Positions 1-7,832 of a DNA stretch of 64,000 bases are shown here, one piece after another. Below the pieces are notes generated by a model. That model saw nothing but the letters and a program-made list of their open reading frames with translations. It had not been told where the DNA came from and ran no database searches. The translations under genes were made by a program, and so were the position numbers. The DNA lies in the NCBI GenBank assembly GCA_007693385.1, contig REDR01000063.1, positions 1 to 64,000 on the forward strand, in the 5' to 3' direction. The stretch comes from Anaerolineaceae bacterium (GTDB lineage Bacteria; Chloroflexota; Anaerolineae; Aggregatilineales; Phototrophicaceae). Position 1 is the stretch's first letter, and each line of letters starts with the position of its first letter.

Positions 1-140
1 CTTTCCGGCTAGCGGGTAAGATTCGGGCGCGTCATGGCGTCAGTATAAAACAGGCCAATGAGCAAATTTGAACCAATCGAAGTAGGCCGCCGTAACCGAA
101 GCAAACCAGAGAACCGTAATCCTACTGAAACTGCGAAATG

Positions 141-161
141 GCCGCTGATTGCGGCTTTTTT
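141..161 (+). terminator. Intrinsic terminator of an upstream transcript
   Basis: A 5-bp GCCGC/GCGGC stem with a TGATT loop is followed directly by six T residues. It lies upstream of the first gene and would end a transcript entering from the left of the window. The first 140 bases hold no convincing gene. Confidence 0.6.
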
Positions 162-199
162 GCTATCTGACCGGATTTTTGATACAAGGAGCGCGAATA

Positions 200-448
200 A
201 TGAATGACCGTATTTATTACAGTCAAGAAGCGGAAAAACAGGCAAAACGTGAACGCACCGTACTGGCATTAGCGGCGGCCATCATGGGGATAGGATTGGG
301 CGCGGTGCTCGCGTTGATCTTCGCGCCGCAATCCGGCGACAAGACGCGCCAGCAGATCGAACAACAGGCGCGGGAATGGATGGATCAGGGCGAAGACGCC
401 GCACAGCAAGCCGTCAGCAAAGTTCGCAAAATAGCCAACGATAGCTGA
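200..448 (+). CDS. YtxH domain-containing small membrane protein
   Basis: An 82-residue protein with one membrane segment at about residues 21-40, followed by the YtxH signature FAPQSGDKTR and a charged, probably helical tail. YtxH proteins are small membrane-anchored proteins often tied to envelope or general stress; the molecular role is not known. The track starts at 149, but the ATG at 200 has an AAGGAG ribosome site 8 bases upstream, and the extra N-terminus would run through the terminator hairpin, so 200 is preferred. The stop lies one base before the possible GTG start of the cyclase gene, so the two are probably co-transcribed. Confidence 0.82.
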   Translation: MNDRIYYSQEAEKQAKRERTVLALAAAIMGIGLGAVLALIFAPQSGDKTRQQIEQQAREWMDQGEDAAQQAVSKVRKIANDS

Positions 449-449
449 T

Positions 450-1007
450 GTGTCGGGCGTGATGCAGATTATTGATCTGAGCGCGACGTTGCGCGATGGC
501 ATGGCCGTTTATCCGGGTGATCCCGATGTTTCGATTTCCGTCGTGCATCACTATCATCAGCACGGCTGGCTGTTGCGGCTTCTGCAGATGGGATCGCACA
601 CCGGAACACACGTTGATGCCTTCTCGCACATGGATGAACGGGGCGCATCGCTCGATGATATGCCGCTTGATCGCTTCTGCGGGTTGGCGATGGTCGCCGA
701 TACCCGCCGCCCGCTACCGCCGTCCGTCGGGCTGGTCTTCCGCGATGGTGATTTGAACGAAGCGCATCTGTCGACCATTTTGACCGCCGGTGCGCCGTTC
801 GTTGCCGTCGGCGACTCAGCGACGATGACCGTCGATCTGGAACGCGCACTATTGCAGAAGCAAGTTGTGACGTTCACCGGTCTGGTCAACTGTGACCAAC
901 TGCCGGCAAATCACCCGTTTTTCTTCTTCGGCTTGCCGCTAAAAATCGCAGATGGCGATGGCTCGCCGGTTCGCGCCGTCGCCGTGCTGAACTGGGATCA
1001 ACGCTAG
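450..1007 (+). CDS. Cyclase-family metal-dependent hydrolase (kynurenine formamidase-like)
   Basis: 185 residues matching the cyclase family (kynurenine formamidase KynB and relatives), which hydrolyse amide or ester bonds using a divalent metal. The family metal-binding motif is visible as HTGTHVDAFSH near residues 50-60, and the N-terminus (DLSATLRDGMAVYPGDP) matches the usual DLS..G...YPGDP opening. The start could be GTG at 450 or ATG at 462; no strong ribosome site separates them. It follows the ytxH-like gene with one base between and is closed by an intrinsic hairpin. No other kynurenine pathway gene is nearby, so the substrate cannot be assigned. Confidence 0.78.
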   Translation: MSGVMQIIDLSATLRDGMAVYPGDPDVSISVVHHYHQHGWLLRLLQMGSHTGTHVDAFSHMDERGASLDDMPLDRFCGLAMVADTRRPLPPSVGLVFRDGDLNEAHLSTILTAGAPFVAVGDSATMTVDLERALLQKQVVTFTGLVNCDQLPANHPFFFFGLPLKIADGDGSPVRAVAVLNWDQR

Positions 1008-1040
1008 ATCAACGTAGCATCAACATCATTCACAAAGCGA

Positions 1041-1072
1041 AAGGGCGCTCCGATGCGGGGCGTCCTTCTTTT
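1041..1072 (+). terminator. Intrinsic terminator after the cyclase gene
   Basis: AAGGGCGCTCC pairs with GGGGCGTCCTT (two non-Watson-Crick positions) across a 5-base loop, followed by CTTTT. It sits 34 bases after the cyclase stop. Confidence 0.6.
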
Positions 1073-1090
1073 CGTTAGTATTACATACCG

Positions 1091-1120
1091 TTGACAGGGC
1101 GGGGCGCTCCGTGCTACACT
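1091..1120 (+). promoter_or_regulatory. Sigma70-type promoter for the SRP RNA
   Basis: A perfect TTGACA at 1091-1096 and TACACT at 1115-1120 with an 18-base spacer lie just upstream of the SRP RNA gene. The expected start of transcription is near 1127. Confidence 0.65.
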
Positions 1121-1154
1121 CGCCGCACCATTAAAAACGTATGTTAGGGTTGTT

Positions 1155-1275
1155 GGCAGTACGCTCTTGCTGGGTCCTGCGCGGCAGGAACTCCGAACCG
1201 TGTCAGGACCGGAAGGTAGCAGCACTAAGGGGTAAAACCTGGGTGCCGCAGGGGTTCCTGGCAGGAGCGCAGTGC
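1155..1275 (+). ncRNA. ffs: Signal recognition particle RNA, small bacterial (4.5S) type
   Basis: The universally conserved SRP domain IV is present: GTCAGGACCGGAAGGTAGCAGCA at the apex of a long hairpin. The ends GCAGTACGCTCTTGC and GCAGGAGCGCAGTGC pair with each other (including G-U pairs) and close a rod of about 120 nt with no Alu domain. The RNA works with Ffh in co-translational membrane targeting. It has its own promoter upstream. No terminator is visible before the next reading frame, which starts 36 bases later, so read-through into that gene is likely. The exact ends are estimated from the pairing. Confidence 0.92.
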
Positions 1276-1311
1276 TAGCAACCTTTCGTTTATCTACCTG
1301 AGTATTCATCT

Positions 1312-2811
1312 GTGTTCCATAGCGACGACACCCAACCCACCGGCGCACAACCCGCCGTAACGGTTCGGCCACAGCCCCCCGTTCGCCGCTTGCTACGCGC
1401 CATCATCGCCCTGAGCTTCATCGGCCTGATCGTTACCGGCTTCGTGCTGGTCAATGCGCTATTAGAAGAAAACCAGCGCCCTGAACCGTTGATGGTCGTT
1501 TTGCTGGCGGATGCCCCCGCGCAGACGATCACCACCCGCGCCGCCACCGTCGGCGATCTGCTGGAGGAGCGCGGCGTGCGTCTGGCGACGGCGGATGTCG
1601 TCTTGCCGGATAGCGATACCGCGCTGAGCGACGGCCTGCGCATCGTGGTGCAACGCGCCCGCATGGTACGCATCCGCGTTGACGACGACGCCCGACAGAT
1701 TGACACCACACACGAAAATCCATTCGACATCTTGCGACAGGCGCAGATCACCGTCGGCGTGCATGACGCGGTTCGCGTCGATGGTCAGATGGTGCATCCC
1801 GCCGACCTCATCGCGTGGCCGCTACCCGCCGACGACATCGCCATCACCCGCGCCCGCCCGATCACGATTATCGACGGCGACGAATCGCGGACGGTTCAGA
1901 CTACCGCCGCCACCGTCGGCGATGCGCTGTTTGAGGCGGGCGTGCCGTTGTACATGGTCGATTCGATCACGCCGCCGGTCAACGCGCCGGTGTCTGCCGA
2001 TATGGAAATCGTCGTAGATCGTTCGCGGGCGGTGGTGATTCAGGCGGACGGCACGCGCACCGAGACCCGCGTTAACGCGCAGACCGTCGGCGGGGCGCTG
2101 GCCGAAGCCGGTATCACCTTGCAGGGGTTGGACTACAGCATTCCCGACGAGAATATCGACCTTCTGCCCAATATGACGATTCGCGTCATCCGCGTGACGG
2201 AGGAGATCGTCAACTATGAGGAAGTTCTGCCCTTCGAGACGCGCTATCAAGCTGACGACTCCCTGCCACTGGATACGCGCCGCGTGATTCAAGCGGGGCA
2301 GGAGGGATTGTACGAGCGCGTGGAGCGCGTGCGCTACGAGAACGGCGTCGAAGTGCGGCGCACGGTAGAAAGCGAAGGCGTGACCCGCGTCCCGCAGGAT
2401 GGCATCGTCGCCTATGGCACGCAGATCATCGTCCGCACGCTGGACACGCCGGACGGCCCCGTCGAGTATTGGCGACATCTGCGGATGTATGCCACCAGTT
2501 ATCGTCCGGCATCCGTCGGCGGCAGTACCACCACATCCATCGGCGAGACGCTCCGCAAGGGCATCATCGCCATTGATCCGACCATCGTCAACTATCGCAC
2601 CAATATGTACGTGCCCGGCTATGGGCAGGGCTTCGCGGCGGATACCGGCGGGCCGCGCCGTTCGCCTTACTGGGTCGATCTCGGTTATGAAGATCATGAC
2701 TGGGTGGGATGGTCGCGCTGGGTGGATGTTTACCTGCTGTTGCCGGTGCCGGATAACGTGCGCTACATCTTGCCGCCAAGCGGCAATGAGGGCGGCCCGG
2801 TCATCGACTAA
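1312..2811 (+). CDS. DUF348/G5/3D-domain cell-wall protein (YabE/Rpf-like architecture)
   Basis: A 499-residue single-pass envelope protein. A membrane segment lies at about 30-52. It is followed by about four ubiquitin-like DUF348 units, each with a TVGDLLEE- or TVGDALFEAG-type motif, over about residues 60-290. A G5-like stretch follows (about 295-370), then a C-terminal 3D domain (about 385-480) with the spaced aspartates in AIDP, ADTGG and DLGY. This is the YabE/YuiC layout of proteins bound to and remodelling peptidoglycan; the 3D domain is related to lytic transglycosylase folds. The start is GTG, 36 bases after the SRP RNA, with no clear Shine-Dalgarno site, so a later start is possible. 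Confidence 0.8.
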   Translation: MFHSDDTQPTGAQPAVTVRPQPPVRRLLRAIIALSFIGLIVTGFVLVNALLEENQRPEPLMVVLLADAPAQTITTRAATVGDLLEERGVRLATADVVLPDSDTALSDGLRIVVQRARMVRIRVDDDARQIDTTHENPFDILRQAQITVGVHDAVRVDGQMVHPADLIAWPLPADDIAITRARPITIIDGDESRTVQTTAATVGDALFEAGVPLYMVDSITPPVNAPVSADMEIVVDRSRAVVIQADGTRTETRVNAQTVGGALAEAGITLQGLDYSIPDENIDLLPNMTIRVIRVTEEIVNYEEVLPFETRYQADDSLPLDTRRVIQAGQEGLYERVERVRYENGVEVRRTVESEGVTRVPQDGIVAYGTQIIVRTLDTPDGPVEYWRHLRMYATSYRPASVGGSTTTSIGETLRKGIIAIDPTIVNYRTNMYVPGYGQGFAADTGGPRRSPYWVDLGYEDHDWVGWSRWVDVYLLLPVPDNVRYILPPSGNEGGPVID

Positions 2812-2839
2812 ATACGGCGGGGAAATGGCAATCTTGTAG

Positions 2840-2868
2840 TTGACAATCGCCCCCATCACCGATACAAT
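2840..2868 (+). promoter_or_regulatory. Promoter P1 of the tRNA-rpmG unit
   Basis: TTGACA at 2840 and TACAAT at 2863-2868 with a 17-base spacer: a near-perfect sigma70-type promoter upstream of tRNA-Thr(TGT). Confidence 0.7.
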
Positions 2869-2889
2869 GCGCCACAGTTAACCCGCCCA

Positions 2890-2919
2890 TTTACAAGCGA
2901 GCGCCTACCCTGCTATAAT
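2890..2919 (+). promoter_or_regulatory. Promoter P2 of the tRNA-rpmG unit
   Basis: TTTACA at 2890 and a perfect TATAAT at 2914-2919 with an 18-base spacer. It lies 50 bases downstream of P1 and about 27 bases before tRNA-Thr(TGT) begins, giving tandem promoters for the stable-RNA unit. Confidence 0.7.
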
Positions 2920-2952
2920 CTGTGCATTCATGACGGTTTGCCCGTCCGTAGT

Positions 2953-3025
2953 GCCCTCTTAGCTCAATTGGCAGAGCACGTTACTTGTAATAATGAGGTT
3001 ATGGGTTCGAGTCCCATAGAGGGCT
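2953..3025 (+). tRNA. tRNA-Thr (anticodon TGT)
   Basis: Full cloverleaf of 73 nt: acceptor GCCCTCT/AGAGGGC, D-arm GCTC/GAGC, anticodon stem CGTTA/TAATG around the loop CTTGTAA, and T-arm ATGGG-TTCGAGT-CCCAT. CCA is not encoded. Confidence 0.96.
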
Positions 3026-3033
3026 TTTAACAT

Positions 3034-3116
3034 GGGTCCGTGTCCCGAGCGGCAAAGGGGGCTGACTGTAAATCAGCTGCGGTAACGCTTCGCAGGTTCG
3101 AGTCCTGCCGGGCCCA
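3034..3116 (+). tRNA. tRNA-Tyr (anticodon GTA)
   Basis: 83 nt with a long variable arm (class II), acceptor GGGTCCG/CGGGCCC, anticodon arm CTGACTGTAAATCAG giving GTA, and T-arm GCAGG-TTCGAGT-CCTGC. It is 8 bases after tRNA-Thr(TGT), as in many bacterial Thr-Tyr-Thr clusters. CCA is not encoded. Confidence 0.95.
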
Positions 3117-3140
3117 CAGTTTCACCCACCACGTTAATCC

Positions 3141-3212
3141 GCCTCCGTAGCTCAGGGGTAGAGCGCTTTCTTGGTAAGAAAGAGGTCATGGGTTCAAATC
3201 CCATCGGAGGCT
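3141..3212 (+). tRNA. tRNA-Thr (anticodon GGT)
   Basis: 72-nt cloverleaf: acceptor GCCTCCG/CGGAGGC, anticodon stem CTTTC/GAAAG around TTGGTAA (GGT), T-arm ATGGG-TTCAAAT-CCCAT. It complements the TGT isoacceptor upstream. The rpmG gene starts about 50 bases later. Confidence 0.95.
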
Positions 3213-3263
3213 CATGCGCCACAACTACACTGTGGTGTTTTTTGGCGATAAGGGAGTTAGATC

Positions 3264-3431
3264 ATGGCGAAGTCCAAAAAAGGCACGCGCATTGTCATCA
3301 AACTCAAGAGTACGGAAAGCGGCCACATGTACCTCACGTACAAGAATCGCCGCAACGATCCGAGCCGCCTTGAGTTTAAGAAATACGATCCACTGGTGCG
3401 CCGTCACGTCGTCTACCGCGAGACAAAATAG
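3264..3431 (+). CDS. rpmG: 50S ribosomal protein L33
   Basis: This 55-codon gene is too short for the ORF track. The translation begins [20 protein letters not shown] and ends [10 protein letters not shown], a clear L33 match at the family's normal length. It contains no cysteine, so it is the zinc-independent C-minus form. GGGAG lies about 8 bases before the ATG. It follows the Thr-Tyr-Thr tRNAs, a common bacterial order, and is probably co-transcribed with them. The usual next genes secE and nusG are absent; a hairpin and then ychF follow. Confidence 0.93.
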   Translation: MAKSKKGTRIVIKLKSTESGHMYLTYKNRRNDPSRLEFKKYDPLVRRHVVYRETK

Positions 3432-3482
3432 CGGCGACATCCGGCGGACAGGCAGTATTGACCGGCAAAAACAACTAACGGG

Positions 3483-3517
3483 AGGGGCACAAAGCGAACG
3501 ACGTTGTGCCTCTTTCG
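3483..3517 (+). terminator. Probable terminator of the tRNA-rpmG unit
   Basis: AGGGGCACAA and TTGTGCCTCT form a 10-bp stem with one mismatch around an 11-base loop, followed by a short TTTC tail. The T tract is weak. It lies between rpmG and ychF. Confidence 0.5.
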
Positions 3518-3541
3518 CGTTAAAATGCGATAGGACAAATC

Positions 3542-4624
3542 ATGCGACTGGGCATCATCGGCCTACCTAATAGCGGCAAGACCACCATATTCAACGCACT
3601 CACCGGACAGAATCTCAGCACCGCCGCCGTCAGTAGCGGCCAATTTGAAGTACACACGGCGACAGTCGATGTGCCCGACCCGCGCCTTGATGCGCTCTCC
3701 GCGCTTTTCAAGCCGAAAAAGACCACACACGCCACCATCATCTACGCCGACATCGCCGGACTGGACAAGGGCATCAGCGCCGGTGGCCTGCAAGGACAAT
3801 TCCGCAACCAGCTATCACAGGTGGACGGCTTCTTGCACGTCGTCCGCGCCTTCGACGACGAGACCGTGCCGCACCCGTATGTCGATGTTGACCCCGCCCG
3901 CGATCTGGAAATCATCGACGGTGAATTTCTACTCGAAGACATGGCGACTGTCGAGCGCCGTCTGGAGAAGATCGCCGACGAAATCCGCATCAAGGGCAAA
4001 AAAGTAGAAGCCCAGCACGCCGAAGAAGTCGGACTGTTACAGCGCATTCAGGCGCATCTGGAAGAAGAGAAGCCGCTACGCGACTTCGACCTGACGCCGG
4101 AGCAAGCGAAGAACCTGCGCGGCTTCGGCTTCTTATCGCTCAAGCCGATTCTGGTGGTGGTCAATACCGGCGACGACGCGCCGCAAGCCGCCGCCGAGCT
4201 GACATACGATCACCGGCATAGCGCCATCGTCGGCTTGCAGGGCAAGCTGGAAGCGGAAATCGCGCAGTTAGATGACCCCGATGATGTCGCCATGTTCATG
4301 GAAGAATACGGCATCACCGAATTGAGCCGTGCGAAGGTCATCCGCCTCAGCTACGAACTGATGAACATTCAATCGTTCTTCACCGTCGGCGAAGATGAAT
4401 GCCGCGCATGGAGCGTCCGCATCGGCGCGACAGCGCCGGAGGCCGCCGGTACGATCCACAGCGACCTGCAAAAAGGGTTCATCCGCGCAGAGGTCATGCA
4501 ATATCAAGATTTGCTGGATGCCGGTAGCGAAGCCGAAGTCAAGAAGCAGGGCAAGATGCAGTTGCAAGGTAAAGATTACATCGTGAAAGATGGCGACATC
4601 GTTCACATTCGTTTCAACGTCTGA
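3542..4624 (+). CDS. ychF: Redox-regulated P-loop ATPase/GTPase YchF
   Basis: 360 residues, the usual YchF length. The P-loop GLPNSGKTTIFNAL is at about 7-20, a DIAGLDKGISAGGLQG switch II is near 75-90, a coiled-coil insert lies around 125-190, and a C-terminal TGS-type domain ends with LQGKDYIVKDGDIVHIRFNV. YchF is an Obg-family protein that prefers ATP because its G4 motif is not NKxD; here that position reads NTGD. It binds ribosomes and affects translation start and oxidative stress responses in other bacteria. A short AGGACA site precedes the ATG. It is separate from rpmG by a likely terminator. Confidence 0.94.
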   Translation: MRLGIIGLPNSGKTTIFNALTGQNLSTAAVSSGQFEVHTATVDVPDPRLDALSALFKPKKTTHATIIYADIAGLDKGISAGGLQGQFRNQLSQVDGFLHVVRAFDDETVPHPYVDVDPARDLEIIDGEFLLEDMATVERRLEKIADEIRIKGKKVEAQHAEEVGLLQRIQAHLEEEKPLRDFDLTPEQAKNLRGFGFLSLKPILVVVNTGDDAPQAAAELTYDHRHSAIVGLQGKLEAEIAQLDDPDDVAMFMEEYGITELSRAKVIRLSYELMNIQSFFTVGEDECRAWSVRIGATAPEAAGTIHSDLQKGFIRAEVMQYQDLLDAGSEAEVKKQGKMQLQGKDYIVKDGDIVHIRFNV

Positions 4625-4637
4625 TTTGTGGCGGGGG

Positions 4638-4671
4638 CGCGGGGCGGTGGCCGGATGGTGAACGCCCCGCG
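4638..4671 (+). terminator. GC-rich hairpin after ychF
   Basis: CGCGGGGCG and CGCCCCGCG form a perfect 9-bp stem with a 16-base loop, 14 bases after the ychF stop. No T tract follows, so it may be a weak or factor-assisted terminator or an RNA-stability hairpin. Confidence 0.35.
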
Positions 4672-4703
4672 TCCGACGCCGCCCGATAAGAGGAGCATCC
4701 GCT

Positions 4704-5156
4704 ATGACTGCGCCGCACGGCCTGTATTTTGAAGACTACACCACCGGCCAGCAGATGACCACCCGCGCCCGCACCATCACCGAAGCCGACATCGTGCAAT
4801 TCGGCACGCTGACCGGTGACTTCAACCCGATGCACTTCGACGCGCATTATATGGCCGAGCACATGCTCGGTCAGCGCGTAGCGCACGGCATGTTGACGAT
4901 CAGCTACGCCGTCGGGCAGGCGTATCAACTGGGCTTCATGGAACGCACCGTTTTAGCTTTCCGCGCCATCGAGATGAAATTCAGCCAGCCGGTTTTCATC
5001 GGCGATACCGTGCATGTCGAACTGACGGTGGCGGCGCTCAAAGAAGCGCGGCGGCTGGGCGGCGGGCTGGTCACACTGGACGTTCGCATCGTCAACCAGA
5101 AGGGCGAAGCGGTGCAAAAAGGCGCATGGACGGTACTCATCGCCACGCGCCCCTGA
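4704..5156 (+). CDS. MaoC-like dehydratase (R-specific enoyl-CoA hydratase fold)
   Basis: 150 residues with the MaoC hot-dog fold. The catalytic hydratase motif appears in FGTLTGDFNPMHFDAHY (about 32-48), where Asp and His would activate water, followed by GQRVAHGMLT (about 56-65). Such enzymes hydrate 2-enoyl-CoA to (R)-3-hydroxyacyl-CoA, though many stand-alone members act on other acyl-CoA substrates. AGAGGAG precedes the ATG at good spacing. The propeller gene follows 32 bases later on the same strand, with no functional link that I can see. A methylmalonyl-CoA mutase pair lies 9 kb away, so acyl-CoA metabolism is represented in the region. Confidence 0.85.
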   Translation: MTAPHGLYFEDYTTGQQMTTRARTITEADIVQFGTLTGDFNPMHFDAHYMAEHMLGQRVAHGMLTISYAVGQAYQLGFMERTVLAFRAIEMKFSQPVFIGDTVHVELTVAALKEARRLGGGLVTLDVRIVNQKGEAVQKGAWTVLIATRP

Positions 5157-5188
5157 ACAGACAGACATTTTAAGGACACAAAAACGCT

Positions 5189-6214
5189 ATGATGCAACAG
5201 ATTCAATTGCTCAATCGCGGTCAACGCATCGTGATCTTCATTTTGATATTCGGTGGCGGCATCGCGCTGATCGCCGCTATCGCGCTATTACTGCTGACTT
5301 TCACGTTGAACGTTCAGCCGCGTGTGATGGCGCAGGCCGTCGCCGATGGCGTGACCGTGCGCGAATTCGCGCAACTGCCCGACGATGACGCTTATCCGGC
5401 GGGCGTGACCGTCCGTGAGGATGGCATGGTGTACACCGCGAGCTATGATACCGGCGTCATCTACGAGATAACGCCGGATGGCGTGGTCAGTGAATTGCCG
5501 CAAACACGCGAATTTATCGGCAGTGTCACCGGCCTGACGTTCGGCGATGATGGCCTGCTGTATGTGTTTGATCGCATCGTGGAGAATCCGCGCTCGTCAG
5601 GCGGCTTGATCTGGCGCTTTCTGCCCGGCGATACGCCGCAGGAATGGGGCTTCATTGAGGATGAAACCGGCTTCGTCTCGCCGGAGGATGTGCTGGCGGT
5701 GCCCGGCGATGCGGTGTATGTGGCGGATCGCGGGCGGCGTGAGGTGTGGCGCTTCGGCGCGGATGGCATCGGCACGCTGTTCTGGCGCGTCGGCAGTAAC
5801 GAGCCGGACGCGGAGCAGGTGCGCCCCACCGGATTAGCGTATGATCGCGCCAATAACGCGCTGATCGTCACTGACTCCGGCCTGAATCGGTTGTACCGCG
5901 TGCCGTTGGGCGGGACAGGCGACGCGGAGATGATCTACGAACACACGCGGACGGACGCCACCCCCGATTTCACCGGCGTGGCGGTGGGGGCGGATGGCGC
6001 GTTCTATGTGGCGGCGTTGGGCGGCGGCGTGGTTGCCATCCGCCCGGATGCCGAAGTGCCGTTCGAGACGTTGGCGATCAACTTTCGCGGCGCACGCGAT
6101 GTCGCCTATCACGACGGGCGGCTGTATGTGACCAACTTCGACTCCGCCAGTCTGGTTAACCCGTTGATCGACCCGCAATTGCCCTTTGCGCTGGATGTCA
6201 TCGAATTCGAGTAA
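5189..6214 (+). CDS. Membrane-anchored SMP-30/NHL-type beta-propeller protein
   Basis: 341 residues: a hydrophobic anchor at about 15-40 (VIFILIFGGGIALIAAIALLLL), then an extracellular domain with repeated strands of the type YPAGVTVREDGMVYTASYDT, GLTFGDDGLLYVFDR, GLAYDRANNALIVTDSGLNRLYRV and AVGADGAFYVAAL. These are typical of six-bladed SMP-30/gluconolactonase/NHL propellers. Metal-binding residues cannot be judged by eye, so enzyme activity is uncertain; many such proteins only bind ligands. AAGGA precedes the ATG. The gene ends 7 bases before the convergent WD40 gene. Confidence 0.7.
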   Translation: MMQQIQLLNRGQRIVIFILIFGGGIALIAAIALLLLTFTLNVQPRVMAQAVADGVTVREFAQLPDDDAYPAGVTVREDGMVYTASYDTGVIYEITPDGVVSELPQTREFIGSVTGLTFGDDGLLYVFDRIVENPRSSGGLIWRFLPGDTPQEWGFIEDETGFVSPEDVLAVPGDAVYVADRGRREVWRFGADGIGTLFWRVGSNEPDAEQVRPTGLAYDRANNALIVTDSGLNRLYRVPLGGTGDAEMIYEHTRTDATPDFTGVAVGADGAFYVAALGGGVVAIRPDAEVPFETLAINFRGARDVAYHDGRLYVTNFDSASLVNPLIDPQLPFALDVIEFE

Positions 6215-6221
6215 GGCCGAG

Positions 6222-7814
6222 TTACCCGCCAACCGTCCACAGATAAGCCGCGCCCGTCGTGTCCAGCGTGGCGAGATACCGCCCGTCCGCGCTGAAATCT
6301 AGCGCGATGATCGGCGCGGTGTGGGCGCTACTCTGCATCAACTGGCCGCCGTCCGCAGATGACCACAACACCAGCGCGTACACCGTATCACCGATAGCGG
6401 TCTCGAAAGCGACAGAACCGGCCAGCACGTCACCGGCGGGCGTCGCGGCGATGGGCACATCCGCGCCTGTCGCGTCAGTCACCGCGCTGAACGGCGTCGC
6501 ATAGCTGGCGCTGATCGTCTCCGTGCCTGCTTCGTACACGACCAGCGATAGCGCCCCGTCATCGTCGGTGATGATGCGGGCGGGCGGCGTTTCCGGCGCG
6601 GACGGGGAATCCGCCCACGTCGGCACAGCATCGGCTAGCGGTCTATTCGCCGCCGCGTCCCAGACCAGCGACAGCGCCCCATCATTAATTAGCGCGACCT
6701 GATCGCTATTGGTTGGCGACCACAGCAGACGATCCCCGCCCGCCCAGCCGATGGCCTGCTGAACGCGGTTGCTGTCAAATGTCGTCCACGTCATCATGCG
6801 GCCATCATCCAGCCATGCGGAAATCCGCGCCCCGTCCGCCGACCATGCCAGCGCGGAGGGCTGGCCGCCGTCGGTGTCTAACTCGCCGCGCTCAAGTCCC
6901 GTCCACGCATCCAACAGGCGCAACGCTGGCGCGGAATCACCGGCGGGCGCATAGGCGAAAGCCGCCGCCTGTGGCGACCAGCTCACGACGCCTGTCGGTA
7001 CATCCGCCGGAAAGCTGGAGATGTTGTCGCGTGTTTCGCCGTCCAATACCACCAGACTAAAACCGACTTTCGTCAGCAGATAACGCGCATCCGCCGACCA
7101 TGCGGCCACCGTATGATAGCCGTCTATCGCTTCCGGCTGGCCGGTCATCGTGTTCCAGATGAACAGCTCTTCCGACGATGCGGAGGTCAGGCGGCCAAAC
7201 GGCGACAACGTGACGGCGGTCACGGGGGCGGTGTGTCCGGCCAGCGCGAAGAACGACGCGCCGTTACTGCTCTCCCAGATATTGACCATGCCATCGCTAC
7301 CGCCGCTAATCAACTGCGTGCCATCCGGCGACCAGCGCACAGCGATAGCGCCGCTAGCCGTCATTTCGTCGTCGAACGCCGGATCGAACGCGGCGAAGTC
7401 GTCGGGCGTCGTCGGCTGATGCGCGTCGATGCGTAAACGCTCCGCGCCGCTTCGCACATCCCACACGCGCACCGTGCCATCTGCTAGCGCGGCGGCGACC
7501 TCCGACGAATCAAAGCGCCACGCGACGGCGTTCGCCCGCCCGATGTGTAGCCGTTGCGCCTGCTGATATAGCGGATCGAACAGCCAGACGCCGTTGACCG
7601 TCGCCATCGCCACCCGCGTCCGATCCGGCGATTCGGCGGCGGCGTTGGCTAGCCCATAGCCGATAGTGGCGCTGGCGCGAAGTGTGGCGGCGTTCTGCGC
7701 GGTAATGGCCGTCGCGGAATCGACGGTCGTCGGAGAATCGACGGTCGCCCCTTTGATGGGCATGACCATCAACAGGAGCGCCAGCAAGACATAAGCACGT
7801 GACAACTTTTTCAT
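6222..7814 (-). CDS. Exported WD40-repeat beta-propeller protein
   Basis: 530 residues with an N-terminal signal peptide (MKKLSRAYVLLALLLMVMPIKGA). The mature part is made of WD40-like blades, for example ALADGTVRVWDVRSG, SGGSDGMVNIWESSNG, and a last blade ending YLATLDTTGAAYLWTVGG. Such exported propellers act as binding scaffolds; no enzyme motif is visible. AGAGG precedes the ATG. Soon after the signal peptide is ITAQNAATL, which resembles ITPQNAAQL in the second exported WD40 protein (43238-44329). A histidine phosphatase lies 18 bases upstream on the same strand, so the two may be co-transcribed. Confidence 0.85.
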   Translation of the reverse strand: MKKLSRAYVLLALLLMVMPIKGATVDSPTTVDSATAITAQNAATLRASATIGYGLANAAAESPDRTRVAMATVNGVWLFDPLYQQAQRLHIGRANAVAWRFDSSEVAAALADGTVRVWDVRSGAERLRIDAHQPTTPDDFAAFDPAFDDEMTASGAIAVRWSPDGTQLISGGSDGMVNIWESSNGASFFALAGHTAPVTAVTLSPFGRLTSASSEELFIWNTMTGQPEAIDGYHTVAAWSADARYLLTKVGFSLVVLDGETRDNISSFPADVPTGVVSWSPQAAAFAYAPAGDSAPALRLLDAWTGLERGELDTDGGQPSALAWSADGARISAWLDDGRMMTWTTFDSNRVQQAIGWAGGDRLLWSPTNSDQVALINDGALSLVWDAAANRPLADAVPTWADSPSAPETPPARIITDDDGALSLVVYEAGTETISASYATPFSAVTDATGADVPIAATPAGDVLAGSVAFETAIGDTVYALVLWSSADGGQLMQSSAHTAPIIALDFSADGRYLATLDTTGAAYLWTVGG

Positions 7815-7832
7815 GAGCCGTGACCTCTAATT

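Noticed and set aside
58-207. A 49-codon open frame starting ATG at 58
   Set aside because: It runs through the terminator hairpin, has no convincing ribosome site and overlaps the start of the YtxH gene.
1822-2859. A 345-aa minus-strand reading frame opposite the DUF348/3D gene
   Set aside because: Shadow ORF: no domain, and the plus strand carries clear family signatures.
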